Shown here: piece after piece, positions 1 through 10,700 of the stretch | Numbering within the stretch: position 1 is the first letter of the stretch | Layout: each line of letters opens with the position of its first letter | Source: Actinoplanes sp. L3-i22 | GTDB taxonomy: Bacteria > Actinomycetota > Actinomycetes > Mycobacteriales > Micromonosporaceae | NCBI RefSeq assembly: GCF_019704555.1 | Contig: NZ_AP024745.1 | Span: 9,432,501-9,496,500 of the forward strand | Length of the DNA stretch: 64,000 bases | Direction of reading: 5' to 3' | The notes under the pieces: model-generated | What the model was told of the DNA's origin: nothing | The model's database searches: none | What the model saw: only the letters and a program-made list of their open reading frames with translations | Made by a program: the position numbers and the translations under genes

Positions 1-1373
1 GGTTGCTGAGCGGGTTGCCCGGCGGCGGCCGAGGTGGTGATCGCGTCGACCGCCAGGTCCGGCCCGCTGGTGATCCGCTGCAGCAGGGCCCGTGGGAACG
101 GCACCTGGTATCCGTCCACCAGCCCGAGCGCCGAGGTCGCCTTCTTGTCGGTCAGGTGGTACTTCTGCCCCTGATCGGCGATCAGGTACGGATCAGCCGG
201 GCTGCTCGCGGTGGCCGGCGGGATCGGGGTGACGACCATCCCGGCGCCGGCCGGCAGCCGTACGCTCCCGGCGCCGTCCCGGGCGAGCGCGGCGTTGCCG
301 GGCGTGGTCACCACGACCCGGCTGTCCACGCTGTTCTTGCCGGACGGCGCCTGCCGCTGGCAGAGCACCAGGCCGGAGTCGTCCAGCGCGGTCGCGTCGG
401 CGAGGCCGTCGAACGCCTCGGTCATCGACCGGTCCCCGGAGCGCGGCGCGGCGGCGACCGCCGCGGCGTCCAGCGCCACCGGCCGGCTGTGGTACGCCGC
501 CTGCAGGAGCAGCAGCATGGTCCGGTTGACCGCGGTCAGCCCGTCCTTGCGGAGCACGAAGTACTGCTCGCCGCCGTTGGCCGCCTGGCTGAACAGGGCG
601 CCGGCCTTGACCTGGCGCCCGTCCACGGTGACCTCGGCACTGCCGGCGCCGGGGATCTCCGGCACCTCGATCGGGTCGCCGGCCGGCACCATCTCGGTCC
701 ACGCCGCCGGGGCCGGGACCGGCACCGCGCTGGTCGCGCCGAGCGCCACCGGAATGCTCGGGTCGGTGATCAGGTGCTTGCGACCCTGCCAGATCAGGTA
801 CTCCTTCGACCCCGACGTGACCAGCGCGAACCGGTTCCCGGGCAGCTCGGTCGCGGGGGCGGCCGGGTCCAGGTTGAGGCCGATCTGGTCGCCCGCCGAG
901 GCGCTGACCGAGCCGCCCAGGCAGGCCAGCCACGGGCCGCGCAGGATGTCGCCGGCCGCGGACGGCATCAGCTGCGGGGCGCCCGGGATCCCGATCGGCG
1001 CCCCGATCGGAACGTCCTTGAGCGAGTTGCGGGAGACCAGCTCGATCTTCGCGCCGCCGTTCAGGATCATGGCGGAGGCCAGGTTCAGCGTCGGGAACAG
1101 CCGGCCGTCGAGGTAGACGTAGCGGGTGCCGGACTCCTTCTCGACGATGATCGAGCCGCCCTTGCGCCAGGAGTTGTTGCCGCCCGGGACGATCCAGCCG
1201 TACACGCCGAAGCAGACCACCGTGAGCAGCCCGATGACCAGCCCGATGGCCAGGCCCATGCTGGTCCGGCGCATCGGGTTCTCGGCCATCGACGGGTCGC
1301 CCAGCAGCAGCGCCGAGCTCATCCGGGCCATCTGGAACTGGTGCGCGTGCACGTGGTCGCGTTGGGTCTGCAT
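1..1373 (-). CDS. eccB: EccB, type VII secretion core membrane protein (3' end outside window)
   Basis: EccB is the single-pass membrane subunit of the ESX translocon, with a large extracytoplasmic domain. The reading frame begins at an ATG at 1373 with MQTQRDHVHAHQFQ, the usual EccB opening. A short cytoplasmic segment (MSSALLLGDPSMAENPMRR) leads into one transmembrane helix at about residues 40-63, rich in Gly, Leu and Val. The extracytoplasmic part includes the family-typical segments YVYLDGRLFPTLNLASA and DIPGAPQLMP-like text around residues 85-135, and GKEYLIWQGRKHLI-like text near residue 200. The frame is open to base 1, so the stop is missing and about 457 codons are seen; full-length family members are about 480-520 aa. 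It lies 7 nt downstream of eccD on the same strand, so co-transcription is likely. The assignment is firm. Confidence 0.95.
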   Translation of the reverse strand, partial: MQTQRDHVHAHQFQMARMSSALLLGDPSMAENPMRRTSMGLAIGLVIGLLTVVCFGVYGWIVPGGNNSWRKGGSIIVEKESGTRYVYLDGRLFPTLNLASAMILNGGAKIELVSRNSLKDVPIGAPIGIPGAPQLMPSAAGDILRGPWLACLGGSVSASAGDQIGLNLDPAAPATELPGNRFALVTSGSKEYLIWQGRKHLITDPSIPVALGATSAVPVPAPAAWTEMVPAGDPIEVPEIPGAGSAEVTVDGRQVKAGALFSQAANGGEQYFVLRKDGLTAVNRTMLLLLQAAYHSRPVALDAAAVAAAPRSGDRSMTEAFDGLADATALDDSGLVLCQRQAPSGKNSVDSRVVVTTPGNAALARDGAGSVRLPAGAGMVVTPIPPATASSPADPYLIADQGQKYHLTDKKATSALGLVDGYQVPFPRALLQRITSGPDLAVDAITTSAAAGQPAQQ

Positions 1374-1380
1374 GCTCTTC

Positions 1381-2760
1381 CTATCCGAACAGGCCGCGAG
1401 CCCACGCGTACGTGTGCATCAGCTGCAGGGCGATCGGGAGGATCGCGAGGCCGGCGATCACGTCGAAGACGGTCGCGGTGAACTCCCAGATCGGCAGCAG
1501 CCGCCGGGGCCACGGCCGCATCGCGGCCAGCACCGTCACGACCAGCAGGACGAGCAGGATCAGCAGGATGGTGACGAGCCAGCCGGGCGACACCACCGCG
1601 GCGGCGCGCAACAGCAGCATCACCACGCCGGCGCCGCCGCTCGCGGTCAGCGCCACCCGCTGCCACACGTTGAGCAGCACCCGGGCCCGCAGCAGCAGGC
1701 CGGCCGAGAGCACCGCGGGCAGCGCCCAGGCCGCCCAGCCACCGGCCGGCAGGATCACCGTGTAGAGCACCGGCAGGGCGACGCTGACGCAGACGACCAG
1801 GACGCTCAGATAGTTCTGCGCGACGTGCGCGCGGCGTTCCATCTCCTGCGCCGGGTACGGCTCGATGTCGAACTGCAGCTCCCGGCCGGTCTTCGGCAGC
1901 TGCGGACCACGCAGCTGCCCGGCCCGCAGCACCAGGTTCGGCGCGAACAGCACGAACGCGAACAGGATCGCGGCGCCCAGCGCGGCCGCGCCCGCGGCGT
2001 CCATCCCGGCCATCCGGCGCAGCCCGGCCACGCCGTCGACCACCGCGCCCAGGCCGGCCACGGTGAGGAAGACCGGGTAGAGCAGGCTCGGCGCCCAGAG
2101 CCGCTGCACCACGACCAGCACCAGCGCGACCCCGGCCGCGGTCCCGGCGCCCGCGCCCAGCGCGGCGTCCGCCTCGGCGACGTCGGCGACGGTGACCCCG
2201 GCCAGCAGGATCGCGGAGAGCCCGAACAGCGTGGACAGTGCCCGGTCGCCGAGGTTGCGGGCGTACAGCACCGCCGCGATCAGCAGGCCGGCCGCGACGC
2301 CGCCACCGACGCCGACCCGCAGCGGCAGCTGGTCCGCGTGCCGCAGCACCGCGGTGAGCAGCAGCACGACCGCGGCCGAGACGCCGATGAACAGCGGTCG
2401 CCGGTACTCCGGCTGCCACTTGTCGCGCCGCTCGTTGACGGTCTCGGCGATGCCCTCGGAGATGTCGTCGAAGTGCATCTCGGGCAGCTGGTTCTCCACC
2501 GGGCGCAGATAGAGCCGCTCCCCCTCGAGCCAGTCCAGCGATTCCGGGGTGCCGGTCGGGTCGAAGGGGCGCCCGCCCATCCGCTGCAGCACCCAGGACT
2601 CCTCCGGCCGGGCCAGGTCGAGCCGGCCCTCGGCGGTGTGGTGCAGCAGCACCGGCAGCAGGGCGGCCACCGTGATGGTCAGGGGGACGGCGAGATCCAT
2701 CCGCCTGTCCGGCCCCTCGACCGAGATCCGGCACAGGTCGCCGTTCAACGCGGTTGTCAC
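1381..2760 (-). CDS. eccD: EccD, type VII secretion integral membrane channel subunit
   Basis: EccD is the polytopic membrane component of the ESX inner-membrane complex. The protein opens with a ubiquitin-like domain (residues 1-90; CRISVEGPDRRMDLAVPL, then the WVLQRMGG and LYLRP blocks) that faces the cytoplasm. About eleven hydrophobic helices follow from residue 125 to the end. The GTG at 2760 was chosen because it starts exactly at the conserved ubiquitin-like fold and gives 459 aa, a normal family length. In-frame starts further upstream would add about 28 residues that do not look conserved. The stop (TAG, 1381-1383) is 7 nt before the eccB start. The 5' end faces a glycosyltransferase gene on the plus strand with a 119-nt gap (2761-2879) that must hold both start regions, so eccD-eccB may have its own promoter rather than relying on the eccC transcript. 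Confidence 0.92.
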   Translation of the reverse strand: MTTALNGDLCRISVEGPDRRMDLAVPLTITVAALLPVLLHHTAEGRLDLARPEESWVLQRMGGRPFDPTGTPESLDWLEGERLYLRPVENQLPEMHFDDISEGIAETVNERRDKWQPEYRRPLFIGVSAAVVLLLTAVLRHADQLPLRVGVGGGVAAGLLIAAVLYARNLGDRALSTLFGLSAILLAGVTVADVAEADAALGAGAGTAAGVALVLVVVQRLWAPSLLYPVFLTVAGLGAVVDGVAGLRRMAGMDAAGAAALGAAILFAFVLFAPNLVLRAGQLRGPQLPKTGRELQFDIEPYPAQEMERRAHVAQNYLSVLVVCVSVALPVLYTVILPAGGWAAWALPAVLSAGLLLRARVLLNVWQRVALTASGGAGVVMLLLRAAAVVSPGWLVTILLILLVLLVVTVLAAMRPWPRRLLPIWEFTATVFDVIAGLAILPIALQLMHTYAWARGLFG

Positions 2761-2879
2761 GCAAGCATCTTGGCCCGCCCGGAGATCGAGTCCCGCAACC
2801 TTGGCCCATAGGAACCACGGTTGTGCCCCTTGAGCCACATTCACTCGCCGCCGGCTCGCGCGTACCCCAGGGTGGCATC

Positions 2880-3821
2880 ATGACGATCTTCGTGTCGATC
2901 GCGTCCTATCGGGACAGCGAGCTGGTGCCGACGGTGCTGGACATGCTGGCCAAGGCGCGCCGCCCGGAGCGCCTGCGGTTCGGGATCTGCTGGCAGCACG
3001 GCGACGACGAGGACATCACCCCGCTGCTGGAGCACCCGCAGGTCACCGTCCTGGACGTGAACTGGCGGGACGCGCAGGGCACCTGCTGGGCCCGGGCCGA
3101 GTGCATGCGGATGTACGACGGCGAGGACCACTTCCTCCAGTTCGACAGCCACCACCGGTTCGTGCCGGCCTGGGACGACAAGATCATGCATCAGCTCCGG
3201 TCCGCCGACGCCGACAAGCCGGTGCTCACCGCGTACCTGCCGGTCTACGAGATCGACGAGGAGCCGGATCCGGGCGCCGAGCCGCTGGTGCTGACCGCGC
3301 TCGACATCGGCGCGGACACCATTCCGCGGGTCTGCCCGATGCCGATCCCCGGCTGGCGGGACCGGGACCGCCCGGTCCGCGCCCGGTTCGTCTCCGGCCA
3401 CTTCCTGTTCGCCGCCGGCACGTTCGTCGAAGAGGTCCCCTACGACCCCGAGCTGTACTTCCACGGCGAGGAGATCACCCTTTCGGTACGGGCGTTCACC
3501 TGGGGCTGGGACCTGTTCCACCCGATCCGCACGTTCATGTGGCACAACTACGGCGGCTTCTACCGCCGCAAGCACTGGGACGACCACCAGCCGGGCGCCG
3601 AGGTCTTCAAGAGCTGGGGCGCGCGCGACAAGCTGAGCCGGATGACCGCCCGCAACCTTCTGCTGCGCAACCCGACCGGCCCGCTGCGCTGCGGCACGGT
3701 CCGCACGGTCGCCGACTTCGAGGCGTACGCCGGCCTGAACTTCAAGGACCGCACGGTCTCCGAGGAGGCCCGGCTGGGTACCGAACCCGCCGCCTGGGCC
3801 CCCTCGTTGACGCTCGCCTAG
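2880..3821 (+). CDS. GlcNAc-type glycosyltransferase (Skp1-GnT-like family)
   Basis: This 313-aa soluble protein resembles the 'Glycosyltransferase (GlcNAc)' family related to the eukaryotic Skp1 N-acetylglucosaminyltransferase. Visible hallmarks are the opening IFVSIASYRDSELVPTVLDML, the FGICWQ block near residue 38, and LQFDSHHRFVPAWD around residue 90, where DSH stands in the position of a DxD/DxH nucleotide-sugar motif. An F-H-G-E-E-I-T-L-S-V-R block near residue 195 is also typical. The ATG at 2880 is preceded by CAGGGTGG as a ribosome site; the in-frame ATG at 2754 would add a non-conserved leader. It sits on the opposite strand inside the eccC-eccD interval, and its TAG stop overlaps the eccC stop in a 4-bp CTAG. 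The family assignment is fairly sure. A role in modifying ESX components or substrates is only suggested by location. Confidence 0.8.
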   Translation: MTIFVSIASYRDSELVPTVLDMLAKARRPERLRFGICWQHGDDEDITPLLEHPQVTVLDVNWRDAQGTCWARAECMRMYDGEDHFLQFDSHHRFVPAWDDKIMHQLRSADADKPVLTAYLPVYEIDEEPDPGAEPLVLTALDIGADTIPRVCPMPIPGWRDRDRPVRARFVSGHFLFAAGTFVEEVPYDPELYFHGEEITLSVRAFTWGWDLFHPIRTFMWHNYGGFYRRKHWDDHQPGAEVFKSWGARDKLSRMTARNLLLRNPTGPLRCGTVRTVADFEAYAGLNFKDRTVSEEARLGTEPAAWAPSLTLA

Positions 3822-6800
3822 ACCTCGCCGGTCTGGATCAGCCGGACCGAGCGCCGGGTGACCAGCTGGGCGCGGCCCGGCGGCAGCTTGCGCGGCGGCG
3901 CCTCGCCCAGGAACCGGCCCTCGTCCTTGGAGTACGAGAACAGCGTCGCCGGCGTCCCCAGCTCCCACATCCGCCGGATCGCCGGGTCCATCATGGCCCG
4001 CATCGCACCCGACGTGGTCCGCGCGATGATCAGGTGGAACCCGATCGCCGCGCCCTGGGCGATCAGCGGGATGAGCGGGTCGAGGACCGACCCCATCCCG
4101 CCCGGGTTGGTCATCATCTCGTAGTCGTCGACGACCACGAACAGCTCCGGCCCCTCCCACCAGTCGCGCCGGCGCAGCCGCTCGGAGGAGATGTCCGCCC
4201 CGGGCAGGCGGCGGCCCAGCGACACCGACGCCTGCTTGGCCAGCTCGGCCATGTTCTGCGCGGTGAGCGCGTAGCCGACCCGGTAGTCCGCCGCGATCGC
4301 GTTGTCCAGGTCCCGGCGGGTGTCGCCGATGACCACCTTGGCCTGCGTCGACGTGTAGCGCTTCGCGATCGCGTCGAGCACCAGCCGCAGCACGTTGGTC
4401 TTGCCGGTCTCGTTGTCGCCGAGCACCAGCAGGTGCGGGGTGACCATGAAGTCGTGCCAGACGTCGGCGAGCCGCTGCTCGTCGTGGCCGAGGCAGACCT
4501 GGAACTCGGGCTTCGGGGCGGGCAGCCGGACGGCGGGCAGGTGGGCCGGCAGCAGCCGGACCGGGGGCGCCGGCGGGCCGGCCCAGAACGTGCTGATCTC
4601 CTCGACGATCGTCTTGGTCGCCTCGGGCAGGTCGTCGGTGGCGGTCCGGCCGTCCAGCCGGGGCAGCGCGGCCAGGAAGTGCAGCCCGGTCGCGGTGATG
4701 CCGCGGCCCGGCTGGGTCGGCACCGAGGCCGCCTTGCGCGAGCCGACCTCGGACTCCATCGAGTCGCCGAGCCGCAGCTCCAGCTTGGTGCCGAGCAGGT
4801 CGCGCACCCAGGTCCGCACCTCGGACCACCGGTTCGCGGTGACCATCACGTGGATGCCGAACGACAGGCCGCGCGAGGCCAGCTCGCCGAACTGCTGGTC
4901 GAGCTCCATGAAGTCCTGCTTCATGGTGAACCAGCCGTCGACGATCAGGAACACCCGGCCGTGCGGGTCCTGGATCCGGCCCTGGGCCCGCGCCGCCAGG
5001 TACGCGTTGATCGACTCGAACCCGTGCTCGGCGAACGCCGCCTCCCGCCGTTCCAGCACGGCCCGCAGCTCCTGGATGGTCCGGACCACCCGGTCGCGCT
5101 CCATCCGGGTCGCGATCGAGCCGACGTGCGGCAGCCCGGTCAGCGACATGATGCCGCCGCCACCGAAGTCGAGTCCGTAGAACTGGACCTCCTGCGGGGT
5201 GTGGGTCAGCGCCAGCGCCAGCACCAGCGTCCGCAGCAGGGTCGACTTGCCGCTCTGCGGGGCGCCGGCGATGCCGACGTGCCCGTCGGCCCCGCTCAGG
5301 TCGGCGATCAGCAGGTCCCGCAGCTGCTCGGTGGGCCGGTCGACGACCCCGACCGGCACCCGCAGCCGGCCGTGCATCTCGGCCGGCTCGACGGTCATCC
5401 CGCGGATCGGGTCCGGCACGACGCTGGGCAGCAGCGAGTCCAGGCTGGGCGCCTCGGCGAGCGGCGGCAGCCAGACCTGGCGGGCCGGCGCGCCGGCCCC
5501 CTCCAGCCGGTCGATGATCACGTTCATCAGCCGGACCTCGTCGGACGTGCTGACCGGCTCCACCGGCCGGACGACCTCCGGTTCGGGCTCCGGGCGCCGG
5601 CGCCGGATCATGCCGCTGCCGGTGGTGAACGGTACGACGTCGACCAGCGCCCGGGCGTGCTGCTCGTCGTCGGCGGCCGGGGCGGTCCGCTCGTACGGGC
5701 CGGAGACGTACGCCCCCTTGAACCGGATCAGGCTGGTGATGTCCACCTTGAGGAAGCCGTTGCCGGGCTCGGAGGGCAGCTCGTACGCGCTGCCGACGCC
5801 GATCACCGACCGCGATTCCATCGAGGAGAAGGTCCGCAGGGCGATCCGGTACGACAGGTGCCCCTCGACCCGGTTGATCCGCCCCTCGTCGAGCCGCTGC
5901 GAGGCGAGCAGCAGGTGCACGCCGAGGCTGCGCCCGAGCCGGCCGATCGAGACGAACAGGTCCATGAACTCCGGCTTGCTGGAGAGCAGCTCGCTGAACT
6001 CGTCCACGACCAGCAGCAGCACCGGGAACGGGGCCAGCGGGGCGCCGGCCGCGCGGGCCTTCTCGTACTCGAACAGCGACGCGTACCCGGCCGACCGCAG
6101 CAACTCCTGACGCCGGGTCATCTCCCCGTTGAGCGCGTCCTGCATCCGGTCGACCAGCGGCAACTCGTCCTGCAGGTTGGTGATCACCGCCGAGGTGTGC
6201 GGCAGCCGGTCCATGCCCAGGAACGTCGCGCCACCCTTGAAGTCGACCAGCACCAGGTTCAGGATCTCCGACGAGTGGGTCATCGCCAGCGCGCAGACCA
6301 GCGTGCGCAGCAGCTCGCTCTTGCCCGAGCCGGTCGCGCCGATCAGCAGGCCGTGCGGGCCCATGCCGCCCTGCGCCGACTCCTTCAGGTCCAGCTCGAC
6401 GACCTCGCCGTCCTCGGTGACCCCGATCGGCACCTGCAGCCGGGCCCGCTGCGCCTGCCGGGACCGCCACAGCCCGGGCACGTCGAACGTGTAGGCGTCG
6501 CGCACCCCGAGCAGCGTGGTCAGCTCGAAGTCGCTGCTCATCGGCTCGTCGACCAGCTCCAGCGTGCCGCTGGTCCGCTTCGGGGCGAGGATCCGGGCCA
6601 GCGTCTCGGCCTCGTCGACGCTGAGCGTGTCCGGGGCCGCGCTGCCGGTGGTCTCGCCGGCCGGGAACTCCACCGTCTCGCCGTCCACGGTCAGCCGCAG
6701 CACCCGCGGCCCGCCGGGCAGGTCGTTGGTCAGGTCGAGCAGGCCCACGTTGCGGATGCCCTCGCCGAGCAGGCGCGAGCTCTCCGGGATCGCCGTGTGG

Positions 6801-7765
6801 TGCGCCACCACCAGGATGTACGGCTCGGTCGCGCTGGGCACCACCGACCGGTCCAGGTCGCCGCGGTCGGCGACGTCCGGCCCGAGCAGCTCGAACAGCT
6901 GCTCGTGGTCGTCGGCGAACAGCCGGACCGGACCGGCCGCGTCCTCGGCGGCCGGATGCGCGCTGTGCGGCAACCACTTGACCCAGTCCCAGTGCTTCTC
7001 CCGCTCGGCCGGGCCGCACAGCAGCACGACCCGGAACTCGTCCGGGGCGTGGAACGTGACCAGCTGGGCGATCATCGCGCGGGCCAGGCCGAGCGTCCGC
7101 TCCAGCTCGCCCTCCAGCTCGATGCTGGTGAAGCTGCGCACGCCGACCGCGATCGGCACCCCGGACACCGTCCGGTACGCCTCCCCGAACCGGCGCAGCG
7201 AGATCGACGACAGCGGTTCCAGGTCCTCGATCGGCTTGGTCGACGGCGCCACGTACTTCACCGACGAGCCCTGCCGGCCCAGCCCGATCCGGACCCGGCC
7301 GAAGTCCTCGTGGCTGGGGCGCCGCTCCCAGATCCGGGCGCCCATCGCGATCGACCAGAGCGCGCCCGGAGCCGGGTTGTTCCAGAGCACCGACTGCCGC
7401 TGCTCGCGCGCCGACTGCCGGGCCTTCTTCCGGATCTGCGCGATGTAGCGCAGGAAGTCGCGCCGCTCACTGCGCATCTTCGTCTTGCGCTCGGCGGCGT
7501 TGCGGCCGATCTGCATCGCGCCCATGCCGGCCATGCCGACCGCCATCACGATGCCCATCACGTACATCGCCGGCGACCGGTTCGACATGCCGTAGAGCAG
7601 GAACATGCCGCCCATGCCCAGGCCCATCGGGATGACCATCATGAACGCCCGGAAGTCCGGCTGGGCCGGCTCGGCCATCACCGGCGGCTCCTGCAGCTCC
7701 ACCTGGCCGTCGGGCAGCTTCGGCGGATCCACCCGGGGCGGGCGCTTGACGGTGACGATGCTCAT
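3818..7765 (-). CDS. eccC: EccC, FtsK/SpoIIIE-type ATPase of the type VII secretion system
   Basis: EccC is the motor ATPase that recognises WXG100 substrates and drives export. The 1315-aa protein has two N-terminal transmembrane helices at about residues 42-62 and 66-88, a DUF-type linker, then three P-loop ATPase domains. The Walker A lysines are K482 (GATGSGKS), K840 (GAPQSGKS) and K1122 (GDNETGKT). The first domain has a clear Walker B (LLLVVDEFSELL) near residue 590. The length matches a fused EccCa-EccCb, unlike the split ESX-1 version of mycobacteria. Twenty-eight nt separate it from the upstream repeat-protein gene. Its stop overlaps the stop of the opposite-strand glycosyltransferase by 4 bp, so continued transcription toward eccD would be antisense to that gene. 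Confidence 0.97.
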   Translation of the reverse strand: MSIVTVKRPPRVDPPKLPDGQVELQEPPVMAEPAQPDFRAFMMVIPMGLGMGGMFLLYGMSNRSPAMYVMGIVMAVGMAGMGAMQIGRNAAERKTKMRSERRDFLRYIAQIRKKARQSAREQRQSVLWNNPAPGALWSIAMGARIWERRPSHEDFGRVRIGLGRQGSSVKYVAPSTKPIEDLEPLSSISLRRFGEAYRTVSGVPIAVGVRSFTSIELEGELERTLGLARAMIAQLVTFHAPDEFRVVLLCGPAEREKHWDWVKWLPHSAHPAAEDAAGPVRLFADDHEQLFELLGPDVADRGDLDRSVVPSATEPYILVVAHHTAIPESSRLLGEGIRNVGLLDLTNDLPGGPRVLRLTVDGETVEFPAGETTGSAAPDTLSVDEAETLARILAPKRTSGTLELVDEPMSSDFELTTLLGVRDAYTFDVPGLWRSRQAQRARLQVPIGVTEDGEVVELDLKESAQGGMGPHGLLIGATGSGKSELLRTLVCALAMTHSSEILNLVLVDFKGGATFLGMDRLPHTSAVITNLQDELPLVDRMQDALNGEMTRRQELLRSAGYASLFEYEKARAAGAPLAPFPVLLLVVDEFSELLSSKPEFMDLFVSIGRLGRSLGVHLLLASQRLDEGRINRVEGHLSYRIALRTFSSMESRSVIGVGSAYELPSEPGNGFLKVDITSLIRFKGAYVSGPYERTAPAADDEQHARALVDVVPFTTGSGMIRRRRPEPEPEVVRPVEPVSTSDEVRLMNVIIDRLEGAGAPARQVWLPPLAEAPSLDSLLPSVVPDPIRGMTVEPAEMHGRLRVPVGVVDRPTEQLRDLLIADLSGADGHVGIAGAPQSGKSTLLRTLVLALALTHTPQEVQFYGLDFGGGGIMSLTGLPHVGSIATRMERDRVVRTIQELRAVLERREAAFAEHGFESINAYLAARAQGRIQDPHGRVFLIVDGWFTMKQDFMELDQQFGELASRGLSFGIHVMVTANRWSEVRTWVRDLLGTKLELRLGDSMESEVGSRKAASVPTQPGRGITATGLHFLAALPRLDGRTATDDLPEATKTIVEEISTFWAGPPAPPVRLLPAHLPAVRLPAPKPEFQVCLGHDEQRLADVWHDFMVTPHLLVLGDNETGKTNVLRLVLDAIAKRYTSTQAKVVIGDTRRDLDNAIAADYRVGYALTAQNMAELAKQASVSLGRRLPGADISSERLRRRDWWEGPELFVVVDDYEMMTNPGGMGSVLDPLIPLIAQGAAIGFHLIIARTTSGAMRAMMDPAIRRMWELGTPATLFSYSKDEGRFLGEAPPRKLPPGRAQLVTRRSVRLIQTGEV

Positions 7766-7793
7766 CTGTCTCGGCTCTCTGTTCCGGCGGCGG

Positions 7794-10700
7794 TCATCCG
7801 AGGACGCCGCCGACCGTGTCGTCGCGGTTTCCCCACTGCGTGTCGTCGCGGTCGAGCAGGTCGGCGGCCCGGCGCTCGGCCGGCTCCTCCTCGTCGGCGT
7901 CGTCGTCGCGGTCCAGGCCCATCTCGATCCGGGTCCGGCGGACCCGTTCGGCCCGTTCCTCGGCGAGCCGCGCGCGATCCTCCGGCGTCAGGTCCGGGCC
8001 GCCGGAGCGCAACGGCATCTCGGCCAGCAGCACCGCCTCGTAGGACTGCCCGGACGGCCGGGTCCGCGCCCGCGGTTCGTCCTCCGGCGCCGGGGGCGGC
8101 GGAGGCGGCGTGGGTTCCGGGCCACCCCACGAGGACGGGTCGTCGTCACCCTCGATCGGCGCCGGCATCCCGTCGGTCTCCCACGGCAGCGGTTCGCTGT
8201 CCCAGGACCCGAAGTCGTCGTCGGACTCCCGGACCAGGGCCACCTGATCCGGCGGGATCTCCTCGACGACCGGCCCCCAGGCACGAGGTTCCTCGGCCAG
8301 CAACTCGCCGGCCCCGGAACGCTCCTCCGCCCGCCTGCGCTCCCCCGGGATCAGCGGCGGCGCGAGCAACGGAATCTCGTCACGGTCAGCACGGTCAGCA
8401 CGGTCAGCACCGCCGATCTCCGGCGCGGCCACGGACGTCGGCCCGGCACCACCGACAGCCGGCGCGATCATCGGCGCCGGGTCGCGGTGGCTGCCGCGCT
8501 CCCGGTCGTCCTCGGCCATCCGGTCCCGGTCCGCCCGCCGCTTCCGGTCGCTCTCCCCAAGACCGACAATTGGGGGTACGAACGGAAGCCCGCCCAGCAG
8601 CGGCACCGGCAGCACCGGCGCCACGTCCCCCGAGCCACCGGCCGCCGGCTGACCCCGCTCGGCGCCCGCCGGGGCATCCGGGGTGCCGGCGCCCGGCTCC
8701 CCGTCCCACACCTCGTCGTCCCCGGTGACCAGCCCGGACGAGTCCGACCGCTCGGCCGCGCCCCGCTGACTCTGCGGCGGCGACATCGGCGGCATCATCG
8801 GCATCTGCCCGCCCGAACCCGCCCCGCTTCCGGAACCCGAGCCACTACCGTCGGCCGGCGACTCCACGGACGGAATGCTCGGCGTGGTGACACCACCGGG
8901 CGTCTCCAGCCCGGTCCCGCCACCGCCGGCGCCGGGCGCGGCACCACCGGAAGCCTCCGGAGCACCCGGAACCGAACCCGCGTCCCAGTCCTCCGCATCC
9001 CCACCGACCAGCCCGGACGAATCCGGCCGATCAGTAGCACCGGTCGCCGACTGCGGCGGCGACATCGGCGGCATCATCGGCGTCTGCCCACCCGAACCCA
9101 ACCCGGTTCCGGAACCCGAACCACTACCGTCGGCCGGCGACTCCACGGACGGAATGCCCGGCACGGTCACACCGCCGAGACCCGAACCCGAGCCCACGCC
9201 ACCACCAGCACCGGCGCCGGGCGCGGCACCACCGGAAGCCTCCGGAGCACCCGGAACCGAACCCGGATCCCAGTCCTCCGCATCCCCACCGACCAGCCCG
9301 GACGAATCCGGCCGATCAGTAGCACCGGTCGCCGACTGCGGCGGCGACATCGGCGGCATCATCGGCGTCTGCGCCCCCGAACCCAACCCGGTTCCGGAAC
9401 CCGAGCCACTGCCGTCGCCCGGCGACTCCACGGACGGAATGCCCGGCGTGGTGACACCGCCGGGCGTCTCCAGCCCGGTCCCGCCACCACCGGCGCCGGG
9501 CGCGGCACCGCCGGAAGCCTCCGGAGCACCCGGAACCGAACCCGGATCCCAGTCCTCCGCATCCCCACCGACCAGCCCGGACGAGTCCGACCGGTCGGTG
9601 GCGCCGGTCCCCGACTGCGGCGGCGACATCGGCGGCATCATCGGTGGCGAGCCCGCCCCGGTGCCGGAGCCGGTGCCGGACCCACCGCCGAGCCCGGTGT
9701 CGACGGGCGCGTCGACCGAGGTCAGCGGCGGGATCACGGCGTCCGAGCCGGACGTCCCGCCACCCGCGGCGCCGGGCGCGTCACCGGCCCCACCGAAGTC
9801 CGGTGCCGAGGCGCCGGACCCGCTGCCCGCGCCGCCGCCGGCCCCACCCGGCGCGTCGGCGCCGTCGAACTCCGGGACCGGGGCGTTGGCCGCGCCCTTG
9901 TTCCCACCCGAGCTGCCGCCGGGCGTGTTGCCGCTGCTGAACGCCGGGATCGGGGGCGTGGCGCCGGTGCCCGTACCGTCGCCGGTCTGATCGAAGCCGG
10001 GGAGGCCGCCGCCGGCACCGCCGGGAGCGCTGAAGGCCGGCGGGTTTTCGCCGTTGGTGCCGGGCGGGTCCGGCGTGTCGGCGGTGGCCGGGTCCGGGAT
10101 GTCGGTCGGGTCGGGCACGTCGTCCGGGCCGGCCAGCGCCGACGTCGAGATCGGCGCGTCCGGCGGCGGGACGTCGGTCGCCGACGGGTCCGGGACGTCC
10201 GGGCCGCCGGTCACCTCGTCCGGGGCGTCCGTGGAGAGCGCCGGCGGGGTCGGGGTCGGCGTGGCGGCCACCGAGGGCGTCGGCACGCTGCTCGGCGGCG
10301 GCGTCGAGGAGAGTTGGGGCGGCGCGCTGGACGAGATCGACGGGGTCGGCGGCAGCGAGGACGACTCGAACGGCGGCGGGCTGTACGACGGCACGCTGTT
10401 CGACGGCAGCGAGCTGTTCGGCGGCGGCGTCGAGCTGCCACCGGTCGGCGAGCCGGTCTCCGGATTCATCGGCTGCGGGGTGTTCACCGCGCTGGTGCCG
10501 AGCCGGACGTACTCGACGACCAGCTTGCCCATCACCTCGCGCATCGCGTTGGTCATGATCTCGGGCAGGCCGTCGACCTCGCTGACGTGCACGACGCCGT
10601 CGCCGTAGTCCTTGACGTAGTTCGACGCCCAGCTGGCGTAGAAGTGGTCGACGTAGAGGACCTGCTTCTGCGCCCACTCCAGCATGTTGCCGCTGTGGAA

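Noticed and set aside
3..1481. Long plus-strand open frame across the eccB region
   Set aside because: It is Arg/Gly-rich antisense shadow text; the minus-strand frame shows clear EccB sequence.
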